This document shows, piece after piece, positions 29,549 through 39,801 of a stretch of 64,000 nucleotides of DNA. The notes under the pieces were generated by a model. That model did no database searches, was not told the origin of the DNA, and saw nothing but the letters and a program-made list of their open reading frames with translations. How positions within the stretch are numbered: the stretch's first letter is position 1; each line of letters begins with the position of its first letter. The position numbers and the translations under genes were made by a program. The DNA comes from Sphingomonas sediminicola (GTDB lineage: Bacteria > Pseudomonadota > Alphaproteobacteria > Sphingomonadales > Sphingomonadaceae): positions 1,426,001 through 1,490,000 of the forward strand of contig NZ_CP060782.1 of the NCBI RefSeq assembly GCF_014489515.1, given 5' to 3'.

Positions 29549-30718
29549 TCAGGCCGATTGTTGGTCGGTGCGGACGAGCGCCACGCAAAGGCCGGACAGC
29601 ACCAGCATTCCTGCGAGGACCGTCAGTAGGAGGCTGAAGCCGCGTCCCGGCACCAGCCAGATCGCCAGCAGCGGCGCAATGATAGACGGCAGCGTGTTCG
29701 TCAGGTTGAGGATGCCCATGTCGCGGCCTCTCCGGCCCGGCGAGGGAAGCAGCTGCATCGAATAGGCCGAATGCAGGGACAGGTAGACCGCGGTCGCGCA
29801 GCCGAACGTTCCGTATCCGATGATCGATTGGGTCGTTCCGCCGTCCATCGCCATCAATCCAAGGCCGACGGCCGCTACGAGGGCCGCGGCGATCAGGAAC
29901 GGCTTTCGCGGCCCAAGACGGTCCGACAACCGGCCGAACGCCAGGGTGATTGGAAAAGCGCAAGCGAGGGTGACCGCGCTGATCAGCGCAACCTGCGCCT
30001 GCGTCTCCGGAACGGCGAGACTTTGGAAATAATAGAGCAGGAATGCGAACAGCATGGCCCCAGCGATTTGCACCAGCAATCGCGCCAGCCAGAGCAAGCC
30101 GAAATCGATCCGAAGCTTGCCAGTCCGCCGCGGCTGGTTCGGGATTGTTTTGAGCTCGGATGGCGCCCGCACGAAAAGGAGCGGCATCACCAGGCCCAGG
30201 ATCAGAATGCAGACCAGGCCAAGCTGCAGGCTTTGCGACGACACGCCCGGCAGCGTTACGAGGACGCCCGCCACAGCGCCAATGGGTGGGCCTGCGGCGA
30301 GCAGTCCGCCAAGCAAACCCTTCTCACTGTCAGGCACCGTGTCCGCGGCCCATGCGGTCAGCGGCGAAAGGAGCATGTTCAGTACGAGCTGATAGGCAAT
30401 GATCGCCGCAATGATCGCAGCTTCAGATTGCGCGAAATGGAGCAGCAGGTAACTGCCGAGGGTGAGGACAAGCCCCGCCCCCGCCCAGCCGCGGCGGCTG
30501 CCGACAACGTCGCTCGCCCAACCGAATGCGATATTCCCGACGCTCGCGGCGATCGCTCCGAAAAGGGTGATGGCGCCAAGCCATTCGATCTTCGCATCAC
30601 CCGCGAGCCCCGAGATCTTGTCTGGCAGAAGAAGCGTAAGGAGCGGCGCGTAGGCAACGACGCCGCCCGCGTTCGCAAGTCCGAAAAGGATGAGAAAGCG
30701 CCGGCGCGAGTCAGCCAT
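29549..30718 (-). CDS. MFS transporter of the TonB/halogenase locus
   Basis: About 389 residues with 12 predicted helices and the MFS loop motif (FGRLSDRLGPRKPFLIAAAL). The N-terminus FLILFGLANAGGVVAYAPLL and the paired six-helix halves look like sugar-type MFS carriers often found in such loci. ATG 30718 is preferred over the adjacent TTG 30721. It lies 14 bp downstream of the LacI gene on the same strand, so it is probably the last gene of the operon led by the TonB receptor at 39801. Substrate unknown; a sugar or oligosaccharide is likely from context. Confidence 0.85.
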   Translation of the reverse strand: MADSRRRFLILFGLANAGGVVAYAPLLTLLLPDKISGLAGDAKIEWLGAITLFGAIAASVGNIAFGWASDVVGSRRGWAGAGLVLTLGSYLLLHFAQSEAAIIAAIIAYQLVLNMLLSPLTAWAADTVPDSEKGLLGGLLAAGPPIGAVAGVLVTLPGVSSQSLQLGLVCILILGLVMPLLFVRAPSELKTIPNQPRRTGKLRIDFGLLWLARLLVQIAGAMLFAFLLYYFQSLAVPETQAQVALISAVTLACAFPITLAFGRLSDRLGPRKPFLIAAALVAAVGLGLMAMDGGTTQSIIGYGTFGCATAVYLSLHSAYSMQLLPSPGRRGRDMGILNLTNTLPSIIAPLLAIWLVPGRGFSLLLTVLAGMLVLSGLCVALVRTDQQSA

Positions 30719-30731
30719 CAAGGCCGATTGT

Positions 30732-31859
30732 CTAACCTTTTAGCGGTCCAGTGGAACTACGAACGATCAACGAGAAGGGCACGATTTGGGTTTTGGTCGG
30801 CCCTGGCTCCCCGATGTTGACCTTGATCAGCAGCTCGGCTGCGCGGGCCGTCATCTCTGCAATCGGCTGCCGGATGGCGGTCAGCGGAGGCGCGCTGAAC
30901 TTGACGATCGGCGTATCGTCGAAGCTGATGATCGAAAGATCGTCGGGAACCCTGAAACCCATCGACTTCGCGACTTCGAGCGCGGCCAGCGACATATGGC
31001 CGCTGCTCGCCAGGATCGCGGTCGGCGGGTTCGGAAGTGAAAGCAGTTCTCGTGTCGCGGCCTCGCCGGACTCGAAGGTGAAATCGCCCTGCGCAATCAG
31101 TCGCGGATCATCTTCGATTCCGGCAGCGCGGACGGCACGCTGGTAGCCCTCGCGGCGATCGGTGCTCAGCGCATATTCGAGGCTGCCGGTGATGAAGCCA
31201 ATTCGGCGATGACCGAGACGGGCGAGCTCCGCGGTCGCAGCAGCGGCGGCCGTTGCATCATCCATCGCAATTCCGAAACCCGCGCCTTTTCTGGTCGAAC
31301 CGATCCGCGCGAACGGAATTCGGCGTTCGTTGAGCAGATTGGTGATGGTCGGATTGTCGCCGTGCGGCGGCGTCAAGATGACCCCGTCGGGATGTAGCGC
31401 CCCCAGGGCCGAGGTCAGTTCGCGCTCGACGTTCGAGCTGTGCGTGTCGACCAGCTCGAAGATCATCCGATAGCCATGCTCCGCGCATTTAAGCATTCCG
31501 CCAAGCAGCATCTGATCGACCCAGTCTGTGCCATCGCCAGACCGCCAGTCCTCGATTGTACGGTCGCGGTCGTTCAGCGCCAGCAGAAGGTACGACTTCT
31601 TCCCCGCCATGCGTCGAGCGGCGAGGCTCGGCACATATCCGAGCTTCTCGATCGCCTTGAGAACGCGTTCCTTGATCGCCGGCCGGACATTCGGACCGTC
31701 GTTGATGACACGCGACACAGTTTGAAGCGACACGTCCGCCTCGGCCGCCACGTCCTTGATCGTGACGGGACGCGGACGCGCGCCTGGATTTCGTTGGATT
31801 ACGGAAATGGCGGCTGCCCTCCCCCGCCTCAGGCCGCTGCCGCGCGGGCGATCCCGCAA
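30732..31859 (-). CDS. LacI-family transcriptional regulator
   Basis: N-terminal LacI headpiece PVTIKDVAAEADVSLQTVSR followed by VINDGPNVRPAIKERVLKAI and the hinge YVPSLAARRMAGKKS. The rest is a periplasmic-binding-protein-like effector domain (VILTPPHGDNPTITNLLNER, ISFDDTPIVKFSAPPLTAIR). LacI regulators of sphingomonad TonB loci usually respond to sugars. The start is uncertain: 31859 is a TTG that overlaps the upstream halogenase by about 30 bp, homology begins near 31770, and no ATG/GTG lies between them in frame. A candidate operator (GAACGTTC) sits in front of the receptor gene at the head of the operon. Confidence 0.9.
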   Translation of the reverse strand: MRDRPRGSGLRRGRAAAISVIQRNPGARPRPVTIKDVAAEADVSLQTVSRVINDGPNVRPAIKERVLKAIEKLGYVPSLAARRMAGKKSYLLLALNDRDRTIEDWRSGDGTDWVDQMLLGGMLKCAEHGYRMIFELVDTHSSNVERELTSALGALHPDGVILTPPHGDNPTITNLLNERRIPFARIGSTRKGAGFGIAMDDATAAAAATAELARLGHRRIGFITGSLEYALSTDRREGYQRAVRAAGIEDDPRLIAQGDFTFESGEAATRELLSLPNPPTAILASSGHMSLAALEVAKSMGFRVPDDLSIISFDDTPIVKFSAPPLTAIRQPIAEMTARAAELLIKVNIGEPGPTKTQIVPFSLIVRSSTGPLKG

Positions 31860-33330
31860 TAGCGCGACACATAAGCCGCATGTTCGGGCAGCGACTTTAC
31901 GGTCTTCGCGACCGTGTCTCGGATCGTTGCAAGAAAACGCGCGAGCTCTTCGTTGGTCAGTTTCTCGGCGATCGGATGATGGGTCTGCGGCATGATGCCC
32001 TGCCCCATCATCACCTGCACCCAGCTGTTTTCCACGAACAGTTCTTCGTTCTTCCGGAACACCAGCCCGGCTTCACGGAACAGCTCGATCTTCTGCTCCA
32101 GCGTGTCCGGGATCGGCATCGATTTGCAGTAGCGCCAGAACTCGCTGTCGGTTCGTTCGGTCGCCTTGTAATGCAGGATCAGGAAGTCGCGGATCTGAAG
32201 CATGTCGGTGATCTGCTGATCGTTGAACTCCGCGACGTCCCGTTCGCTGGTCTTGCCGAGCGGGAGCATTCGGATAAGCCGCAGCACTGCCCTCTGGATC
32301 AGATGGATGCTGGTCGATTCCAGCGGCTCCATGAACCCGCCGGACAAGCCGATCGCGACGCAATTGCGATGCCATTGCTTCTTCCGCATGCCCGCGCCGA
32401 AGCGCAGGATATTGGGCTTGGTCAGGACCTCCCCTTCGATGTTGCCGAGGAGCCGCTCCATCGCGGTGTCCTGATCGAGATAGCGGCTGCAGTAGACGAT
32501 GCCGTTGCCCACACGACTTTGAAGCGGGATTCGCCATTGCCAGCCGGCATCGTGGGCTATCGCCCGCGTGTAAGGCACTGCAGGACCGACGCTTTCGGTC
32601 TGTAGCGCAATCGCAGAATCGCACGGCAACCAGTGCGTCCAGTCCTCATGTCCGACGCCGAGCGTCTGACCGATCAGGACTGCGCGAAATCCGGTGCAGT
32701 CGAGAAAGAGATCGCCCTCGATCCGCTCACCGCTGTCAAGAACGAGTGCGGCAATCTCGCCCGTCTCCCCGTCAAGATTGACGGTTGAGATCTTGCCCTC
32801 GACGCGTCTGGTCCCATCCCCTCGGCCATGCCGCGCAGGAATTTCGCGTAGAGCCCGGAGTCGAGCTGGTACGCATAGTTCATGCGGTCGTCGGGCAGGT
32901 GCGCGAATTTGCCTTCGCGGGCCGCGATCAGCTCCAGGCAATAATCGTCGTAAGATTGCTCGTGACCCTTCTCGCGTCCGTACAGCCAGAAATGCCAGAA
33001 GCCGGCGGACCAATGATCCTTTCCGGTCAGCCCAAATGAGTGGAAGTAGTTGTGACCCTGCTCCTTCCAATTATCGAACATGATGCCGAGTTTAAATGTC
33101 GCCTGCGTGGCGCGCATGAACTCGGCCTCATTGATGTTGAGAAGGCGATTGTATGTGACGAGCGGAGGAATGGTGGATTCGCCCACGCCAATCGTTCCGA
33201 TTGCATCGGACTCAACCAGGGTCACATCGACGGTCCTGCCGAGAGTGCGTGCGATTGCTGCCGCGGCCATCCACCCTGCGGTCCCGCCGCCCGCGATCAC
33301 GATCCGCCGCATCCGCTTTTCGCCGTTCAT
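31829..33330 (-). CDS. Tryptophan-halogenase-family flavoprotein 1 (apparent frameshift)
   Basis: FAD-dependent protein of about 500 residues. Marks are RIVIAGGGTAGWMAAAAIAR (FAD site), GVGESTIPPL, the catalytic-type lysine in QATFKLGIMFDNW, the [15 protein letters not shown] segment and GWQWRIPLQSRVGNG, which keeps the halogenase WxWxIP signature. The break near 32815 is repaired by one G (ATGGGACC). ATG 33330 overlaps the cupin stop (ATGA). Despite the family name, members in TonB-receptor loci of sphingomonads and Caulobacter have no proven halogenation substrate; modification of an imported glycan or glycoside is speculative. Confidence 0.88.
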
Positions 33331-34358
33331 CTGCTGAGTTGCCGCAAGAGGTAGGCGCGAATGCGCGCTGCGCTTTCCGGAGTGAGCGGCGCAAGGACGC
33401 TGCGCGCTTCTTCCGGGATATGCGCTACGACCTCGTCGCCATTGCTGAACACGTAATACTCGAAGAGATCGCGCCAATGCGCCTTCTCATCCTCTGGCAG
33501 GTCGCGGATCGCCATGATCGCAAGATTTAGCGCGTCCTGCGGCTGGCCCAGCCAACGCGGCGTGTCGCGCCACCAGTAATTCACCAGCACGTTGAAGGGA
33601 TCGAGGCCCTCGACATGGTGATACCACATCGATGGAATGTGGATCGCGTCGCCTGGCTCCAAATCGGCAACCATGGCGTGATGAAGCGCCTCACGGAAAC
33701 GCGGATGCGCCGCGAAATCGGGCGCGTGCAGATCGACCATGCTGACGGCTCGACCTGCGGGCGTGTTGTCGATCGGGCCGAGATAGAGGTTCCTGAACTG
33801 ATCCGGCGGAAAGAGCGTGAACCGCCGGCGTCCGACTGCAACACAGGCCAGATTGTCCGGAAAGTCGTTGTGCGCCGCTATGCGCGTTCTCGTCCCCATC
33901 CAGATGCTGGCCAGGCATGAGCGGTCGCCGAGGTCGACATGGTTGGCCTCGTGAAGGCCATCGAAGAAATCGTGAACGTCGATCGACGCGAGGTAGACCG
34001 CAGGCGCGTTCGCGTCCGACTCAACCGCTTCGATCGCCGCGAACAAATCCGGAAGCTTCGCTCGCACCGTGCGGAAATTCATCTGCATGGCTTCGTCGTA
34101 GAACAGGCGTTCGCCCGCGCCCGCCTGCCCGATCGATGCCGTGAACAACGCGTTTCGCCGAAAGCGGAGCAGATAATCACGGGCTTCACGGCCCGAGCGG
34201 CGTCCCGCCTCAACCAAAGGCCAATCGGAAACCAGTCCACGCACCACGAACGGCTGCTTGTTCTCCCGAAGCAGCGCGTCGAGCTCGGCGGTTGTTGCGG
34301 CCTTCGCCTCCGCAACGGGCCGCAGCTTGCCGACCGATGCGGGATCCGCCTCAGCCAT
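33327..34358 (-). CDS. Cupin-like (JmjC/FIH-type) Fe(II) dioxygenase-like protein
   Basis: 343 residues with the cupin_8 fold. IAAHNDFPDNLACVAVGRRR supplies the HxD iron ligands, and GDAIHIPSMWYHHVEGLDPF the distal His. FTLFPPDQFRNLYLGPIDN is a conserved strand pair. Homologues (FIH- and TYW5-like) are 2-oxoglutarate-dependent hydroxylases; the substrate here is unknown. The gene is fixed between SapC and halogenase 1 by an 8-nt and a 4-nt overlap, so the three proteins are probably made together. Confidence 0.87.
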   Translation of the reverse strand: MAEADPASVGKLRPVAEAKAATTAELDALLRENKQPFVVRGLVSDWPLVEAGRRSGREARDYLLRFRRNALFTASIGQAGAGERLFYDEAMQMNFRTVRAKLPDLFAAIEAVESDANAPAVYLASIDVHDFFDGLHEANHVDLGDRSCLASIWMGTRTRIAAHNDFPDNLACVAVGRRRFTLFPPDQFRNLYLGPIDNTPAGRAVSMVDLHAPDFAAHPRFREALHHAMVADLEPGDAIHIPSMWYHHVEGLDPFNVLVNYWWRDTPRWLGQPQDALNLAIMAIRDLPEDEKAHWRDLFEYYVFSNGDEVVAHIPEEARSVLAPLTPESAARIRAYLLRQLSR

Positions 34359-35067
34359 TCCGAAGCCGCTGGTTCTTGCGCGCGATCAGCGCGGTGAGAT
34401 TGCCGAGCGATGCGACCGCCATGAAGATCGGCAACAAGTGACCGTCCGAATGAAGTTCGCCGAGCGATGCTTCGTCGAGCGAGGCCAGCCGCCCCTCATT
34501 GATCACGTGAAACTCGACCAGTCGATGCGTCGAACCATCGTCGAGCGTGACCTCGAGGGACATGGGTTCGAGCAAGTCGTGCCTGCGCAATGCAGCAAAG
34601 AAATCCGCTGACGACCGATACCCGGCATCGAGCTCACCAAGCTGCTCCGCAATCGTCTCGAGGAACGGCGTCGGACTGCCGTGCTCATCGAACACGCGGA
34701 TGCCCTCACCCTTGCCGATCCGGCTGCTCGAAACATCGACGTGGACCTGCTTTTCACCGTCCGCGTCGGGCGTGCCCCCGATCAGGAACGGCTGAATGTC
34801 CATCGCCAAAGGCCGATAGCGAGCGTCCCATCCCCCGTTCTCGAGAAACAGGTTCTCGCCTGCCTCAAATCCGAAGATCGCAAGCGCCGTGAAGCTATCG
34901 CGTTCAGGATTGAGCCGGAAAAGGATCGGATATTCGTTCTGGACCCGCCTGAATTCATTCGGAACGACGACGCAGGACATCACCGCGTCCCCAAGCTCCG
35001 CGCCCCGGTCGGTGCGAATGCGAAGGTCGCGATGCGCTTCCGCAGTGAGGATCTCGTGCGAACTCAT
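34351..35067 (-). CDS. SapC family protein
   Basis: 238 residues matching the SapC family, seen in the opening motifs VMSCVVVPNEFRRVQNEYPI and LFRLNPERDSFTALAIFGFE, with the LFLENGGWDARYRPLAMD segment. No signal peptide, so it appears cytoplasmic. SapC-like proteins recur beside TonB receptors, tryptophan-halogenase-like and cupin proteins in Caulobacter, Xanthomonas and sphingomonads, but no biochemical role is known. Start 35067 overlaps the halogenase 2 stop (ATGA). Confidence 0.88.
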   Translation of the reverse strand: MSSHEILTAEAHRDLRIRTDRGAELGDAVMSCVVVPNEFRRVQNEYPILFRLNPERDSFTALAIFGFEAGENLFLENGGWDARYRPLAMDIQPFLIGGTPDADGEKQVHVDVSSSRIGKGEGIRVFDEHGSPTPFLETIAEQLGELDAGYRSSADFFAALRRHDLLEPMSLEVTLDDGSTHRLVEFHVINEGRLASLDEASLGELHSDGHLLPIFMAVASLGNLTALIARKNQRLRNG

Positions 35068-36625
35068 TGAACCGAGATCCCCTCTGCGATCGGTAGCGCG
35101 GCTGTGGACCGAAGCGCGTTCAGATATTCGCGATTGGTTGGAAGCGCGGAAGCAAGTGCCCTGGCGCGTTCGCGAACCTGCCGTACCGCCGCAGCTTGGT
35201 CCGCGGGGGCTTGCCCGAGCGCGCCTTGTCGAGGCGCGGAAAATCCCATGCCGTACAGGACATACTGATAGCTCGCGGCAGGGAATACTTCGTCGACTTC
35301 AGGAAAGTCGAAGCTGGACGGCGGCTGGTCCCTCCAGATCCGCAGCAGGTCGCGCAGGCGATCCGGCGTCGCACCGGGTTCCCGATGCTCCTTCCAGTAT
35401 GGCTCGTCGCGCCGGCTGATCGCATAGTGAAGTTTCAGGAAGTCGATGACCCTGTCCCACCGATACGAGAAAAGTCGGTTGAACCTGCTCGCGTGCAATT
35501 CCATCGCGTCGCGAGAGGCCGGAAAGTAGTCGATCAGAGCATCAAGCGACAGCTCGATCGAGACAATCGCGGACGCTTCCAGCGGCTCTAGGAAGCCGGC
35601 CGACAAACCGATCGCCACGCAATTGTGGGACCAGAAAATTTCGCGATGTCCGGAACGGAACGTAAGCCTTCGCGGCGAAAGGTCCGCAACTGCAACCTCC
35701 GGCGCCGTTCGGCGGAGGTAGGCCTCCAACTCGTCGGACGCCTCCTCGTCACTCAAGTGGGCGGAGGAATAGACGCATCCCACGCCGCGCCGGGTCGGCA
35801 AGCCGATGTCCCACATCCAACCCGCTCTGTGCGCGGTCCCGATAGTCTGGGAAGCGATGGCGCTTTCCGCATCGACCGGCACCTGAACGGCGAGCGCGCG
35901 ATCGTTGAAGAGTTGGGCCGACCGGTCGACAAACGGAACACCATACTGTCCGCCGATCAGGAGAGCGGCGTGTCCCGTGCAATCGAGGAACAGATCACCC
36001 TGGATCTCGCCATTGGCACGCGCGGTGACCGAGGCGATGTCTCCATTGTCGGCCATCGTTACGGCGGTAACGTGATCGCGAACGTGCCTGACTCCAAGGC
36101 GCTGCGTGGCGTGTCGGGTCAGCAGTGCGGCGAGCTTCGCCGCGTCGAGATGGTAGGCGTAGTTCAAGGCGCCAGCATAATCGGGCATCGCCTTTTGCCG
36201 CGGCGCGAGATCCAGAGCGCAGACTTTGGGTTGAGCGCAGACGGCCTCGGCGAACGACATGCCGGAAGCACGCCATGCAGCGATCATCTCCCGCGGATCG
36301 CCGCCGATCGGCGGGACGAAGGGGTGATAATAGCCGTCCCCGCCTCACCCGTCGCCCAGCCGTCGAAGCGCGACCCTTGCTTGAAGGAGGCATCGCAGCT
36401 GACGAGAAAGTCGCTCTCCGAAATGCCGATGCGCTCGAGCGTCTTGCGGATTGTCGGCCAAGTCCCTTCGCCGACCCCGATCGTCGGGATATCGGGAGAT
36501 TCGATGAGGGTAACCTCGACCGGGTGCTCCGCGGCCGGATTGGACGCCGCGGCGAGCCTGCACGCTGCGAGCCAACCGGCGGTTCCGCCGCCGACGACAA
36601 CGATCCTGGCAACTGAGGTCCTCAA
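35064..36625 (-). CDS. Tryptophan-halogenase-family flavoprotein 2 (apparent frameshift)
   Basis: Second paralogue in the operon. [20 protein letters not shown] is the FAD site, then [12 protein letters not shown], the lysine in [33 protein letters not shown] and [20 protein letters not shown]. The WxWxIP signature is changed to [13 protein letters not shown], which suggests altered or lost halogenase chemistry. The frame breaks near 36338 (CCCC on the plus strand); one base restores [22 protein letters not shown] 36625 is the likeliest start, seven residues before the FAD motif; another TTG lies at 36667. 111 bp with two strong hairpins separate it from the TonB receptor gene. Confidence 0.87.
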
Positions 36626-36655
36626 GCTTCCAATCCAGTCGCTGGGCCAGCTTTC

Positions 36656-36713
36656 CCGGCCTCGCAAGTCCGAGGCCGGTCCATCCTTGCAGGCGGTCGG
36701 TTCGACCGCAAGG
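36656..36713 (-). promoter_or_regulatory. Two strong hairpins between receptor and halogenase 2
   Basis: In the only sizeable gap of this operon, two dyads follow the receptor stop. One is CCTTG-cag-GCGGTCG-gtt-CGACCG-CAAGG (about 36685-36713) and the other is CCGGCCTCG-caagtc-CGAGGCCGG (36656-36679, perfect 9-bp arms). There is no T-run, so they are more likely an mRNA-stabilising or attenuating element than an intrinsic terminator. They would allow much more receptor than enzyme to be made. Confidence 0.6.
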
Positions 36714-36736
36714 TCGCTACCGCTGCCGTGTCAGGT

Positions 36737-39700
36737 TCAGAAGGTGAACCTAAAGCCTGCCGCGTACCTTGCATAACCCGGCGACGCGAAGGTCACGTTG
36801 CGGTCCGACCGGCGGTGCCCCCGCCGGCTTTCGCCAGTCAGGTTGATCACCTCGCCGAAGACTTGGAACCCCTTCCGGAACTCCCAGCTCGCGCTGGCGT
36901 CCACCTGCCCATAGGCCTCGATGTAATATGGGTTCGGCCCCGTTCCGGCGAGATACTGGTCACGCCAGTTGTAGGCCACGCGGGCCTGAATTCCGTTCTT
37001 GTCGTAGAACAATACCGCGTTCGCGCTGTCGCTCAGCCCGGTCAACGCGAATTGCGACACGTTCCAGGGAAGCGAATTGTCGTACTCCGCGTCGCCCCGG
37101 ACGATCGTGTAGTTCAGGATCGTGCCGAAGCCGGTGTCCCAAAAGTTGTGCTGTACGGCGAACTCGAACCCGTAGAGCCGTGCCTTCTGGTCGCTGTTGA
37201 ACGGCGTCGTGATCTGGAAGTTGAGGAGCGGGTCCTCCGGCAGTGACAGCACGAAGATCTGTCCGTTGGGCTGAATCTGGACCGTGCCCGGGTAATTGGT
37301 CGCAATATACTGCCTGATGTCGGTCGCGCTGGCATTCGGGCCCAGCGCCGCGATCGCAGCCTCATAACGCGGTCCGCCGATTGGCGTTCGCAGACCGAAT
37401 GCGTCGGAGCTTATCTGCGTCGTCGACAGGAAGTTGCTGACGCTCTTGTGGAAATAGCCGACCGAAACGTAGCTCGCCGGCCCGTAATACCACTCCGCCG
37501 ACAGGTCGAAGTTCTTCGACAAATACGGAAGCAGGCCGGGATTGCCCTGGCTGCCCGTGCCGCCGCCAACCCGGAACAGGGAGTCGAGCGTGCGGCCGCC
37601 CTGCAGGCTCGCGTAGTCGGCGCGCGTGATCGTGTGACTGTAAGAGGCGCGCAGCTTCACGTCTCTCATCGGCGACATGTCGAAATCGATCGACGGCAAC
37701 CAATTGCTGTAGCTGCCCTTGAACGTCGTGAAGTCGCTGTCGCCCGAATAAATAATCCCGAACTCATTGTCCGCGACCCAGCGCGTGCCGGACGGCACCG
37801 GGACGAGCGCCGACGAGGTGACCTTTGTCTTCTCGTAGCGCATGCCCGCGACAAGGTGTGCCGGGTGATCGAGCAGATCAAACTGGCTGTTGATCTGAAG
37901 GTACGGCGCGAAGGTCCGCTCTTTCGTCCGGCGGTCGACAGTGAATTGGGCAAGGCAACTGTTCGCTTGCGAGCTTCCCGTCAGCGGGTTGCTGCACGTG
38001 CCGTACAGGTCCTGGATGAGGTCTACCATGCGTTCGAAGTCGAAGGTGTAGAAGCTCTGGATCATGCTCGGGTCGTCGGCACCCGAGACACCGTCGAAGC
38101 GATCCGGCAAGCTTTGGAGTTGGAAGATGTCGTCCGGGATGTCGGATGCCGGTCCGGCCCCGCCCCACGTATCGTTCTGAATAAACCCGTAGGCGGAACG
38201 AATCTTGTTATCGATGTAGGACACGCCGAAATCGAGACTGTCGACGACGCTATTGTCGAAGTCGTAACGGCCGATCAGCTGCCCCTGGTTTATCCTGTCC
38301 TTGAAGTATGCGTTGCGGAACGCATTGCCGGTCGGCGTGATCAGCGACGCATTAAGCGGATCGATGCCCGGCGCCATATTGTACGAGATGACCGGCAAAT
38401 CGTTGTCGAAATTGATTGTCTGATTTGCGACCCCGAAGATCGCGTTACCGACGGCCACGCTGCTGCCATACTTGTTGCTCGGCTTGGATTCGGCCGTCGA
38501 ATGGTGAGCGTCGACGGTAAGGGTCAGGCCGCCGAGCCCTTTCCAGGAAAGGTTCGCGCCAAGCGACTTGTTGATGCTGCGATTGGCGGTCAGCGCGCCG
38601 CTGTAGGACAGGTCCTTACCGATATTGCAGGTGCCGGAAGGCGCAACGCAACCCGGATCGGGCGCAGTGAAACGCTCAGTGTAGAACACCGGTCCGGCAA
38701 CGGGGCCGTCGGTCCACTCGCTCGACGTGTCGCCGTGGTTGAACCACACGCCGACGTTGCTGTTCCGAACTTCAACCGTGTTCTGTGAATAGGTGTAGTC
38801 GATTGCTCCAGAAAGCGAGTCCGTCGGCTTGAATTGGAGCACGAGCTGGCCGTTGATCCGCTCGCGGTCGATATCGTTGAGATCGTACGACGCGTTCTGC
38901 GGAACTTCGTAGACGTCGTTCGGTCCCGGGCGGTTGGTAATATTGACGTACCGTGGATCGCCCACCTGCGCGAGCGAACCCCAATTGTTTTCCGAACCAA
39001 GATAGCCGTCGCGCCAACCGACATTGGCCTGGTTCACGCTCGCCTTGCGCTTCTGGTAGGCGCCGGTGACGAGAATTCCGATCCTGTTGTCGGCGAACGT
39101 GTCGCTGATGATTCCGGAAATCTCTGGTGTGATCGGGTTGCCGTCGTTCCGCGAGGAATCGAGGACGCCCTTGGCTGCGATACTGCCGCGGAATCCCGGC
39201 CGATCGAGCGGGCGCGGCGTCCGAATGTTGATGGTCGATCCGATGCCGCCCGACGCGACCGATGCTCGGCCGGTCTTGTAGACTTCGACGGCCGCGATCC
39301 CTTCCGAGGCAAGGTTGGCGAAATCGAAAGAACGTGACGAAGGCGGGCTGGCACCGTCGCCAAGGCTCGACGTCGGCATCTGCCGGCCGTTGAGCGTGAC
39401 CATATTGAATTCAGGGCCAAAGCCGCGAACCGTCACGAACGATCCTTCGCCGTTGTCGCGCTGGATCGACACGCCGGTGATGCGCTGAAGCGATTCTGCA
39501 AGGTTCGTGTCGGGGAACTTGCCGATGTCCTCGGCGGAGATCGCGTCGACGACGCCGATGGAATCACGCTTGATGTCCATCGATGCCCTCAAGCTGGCGC
39601 GGATGCCGGTAACGACGATCGCTTCGCTCTCGGGCTCGGCGGTCGAGGCGGCCGCCGGAGGCGGGGCACTTCCGAGCTTTCGGGCCGGCCGGCTGCTGGT

Positions 39701-39801
39701 GCCGTATCCTGGGCGAAAGCGGTTCCGGGAACCGCGGCAATCGCCATTGCAGAAACGCCAACGAAGAAGTGCAAAGGCGAGCGAGTGGCAGTTCGACGCA
39801 T
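36737..39801 (-). CDS. TonB-dependent receptor heading the halogenase/SapC operon (apparent frameshift near the N-terminus)
   Basis: Large receptor of about 1,020 residues. Signal peptide MRRTATRSPLHFFVGVSAMA, cleaved near AFAQ. The frame shifts near 39690, then continues SESEAIVVTG-type TonB box, IRASLRASMDIKRDSIGVVD, AEDIGKFPDTNLAESLQRIT, RGFGPEFNMVTLNGRQMPTS and a long barrel ending AAGFRFTF. The plug start (RASLRASMDIKR, GKFPDTNLAE) is the type seen in carbohydrate-linked receptors of Caulobacter and sphingomonads, so a glycan or oligosaccharide ligand is inferred. It heads a seven-gene same-strand run to the MFS gene at 29549. Confidence 0.9.

Noticed and set aside
37448-38788. A 446-residue plus-strand open frame opposite a TonB receptor
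   Set aside because: No recognisable domain, antisense to a well-supported receptor barrel.
29549-39801. Natural-product halogenation cluster
   Set aside because: Two halogenase-like genes are present but there is no NRPS, PKS, RiPP or tailoring gene; the set is the common TonB-receptor-linked one.
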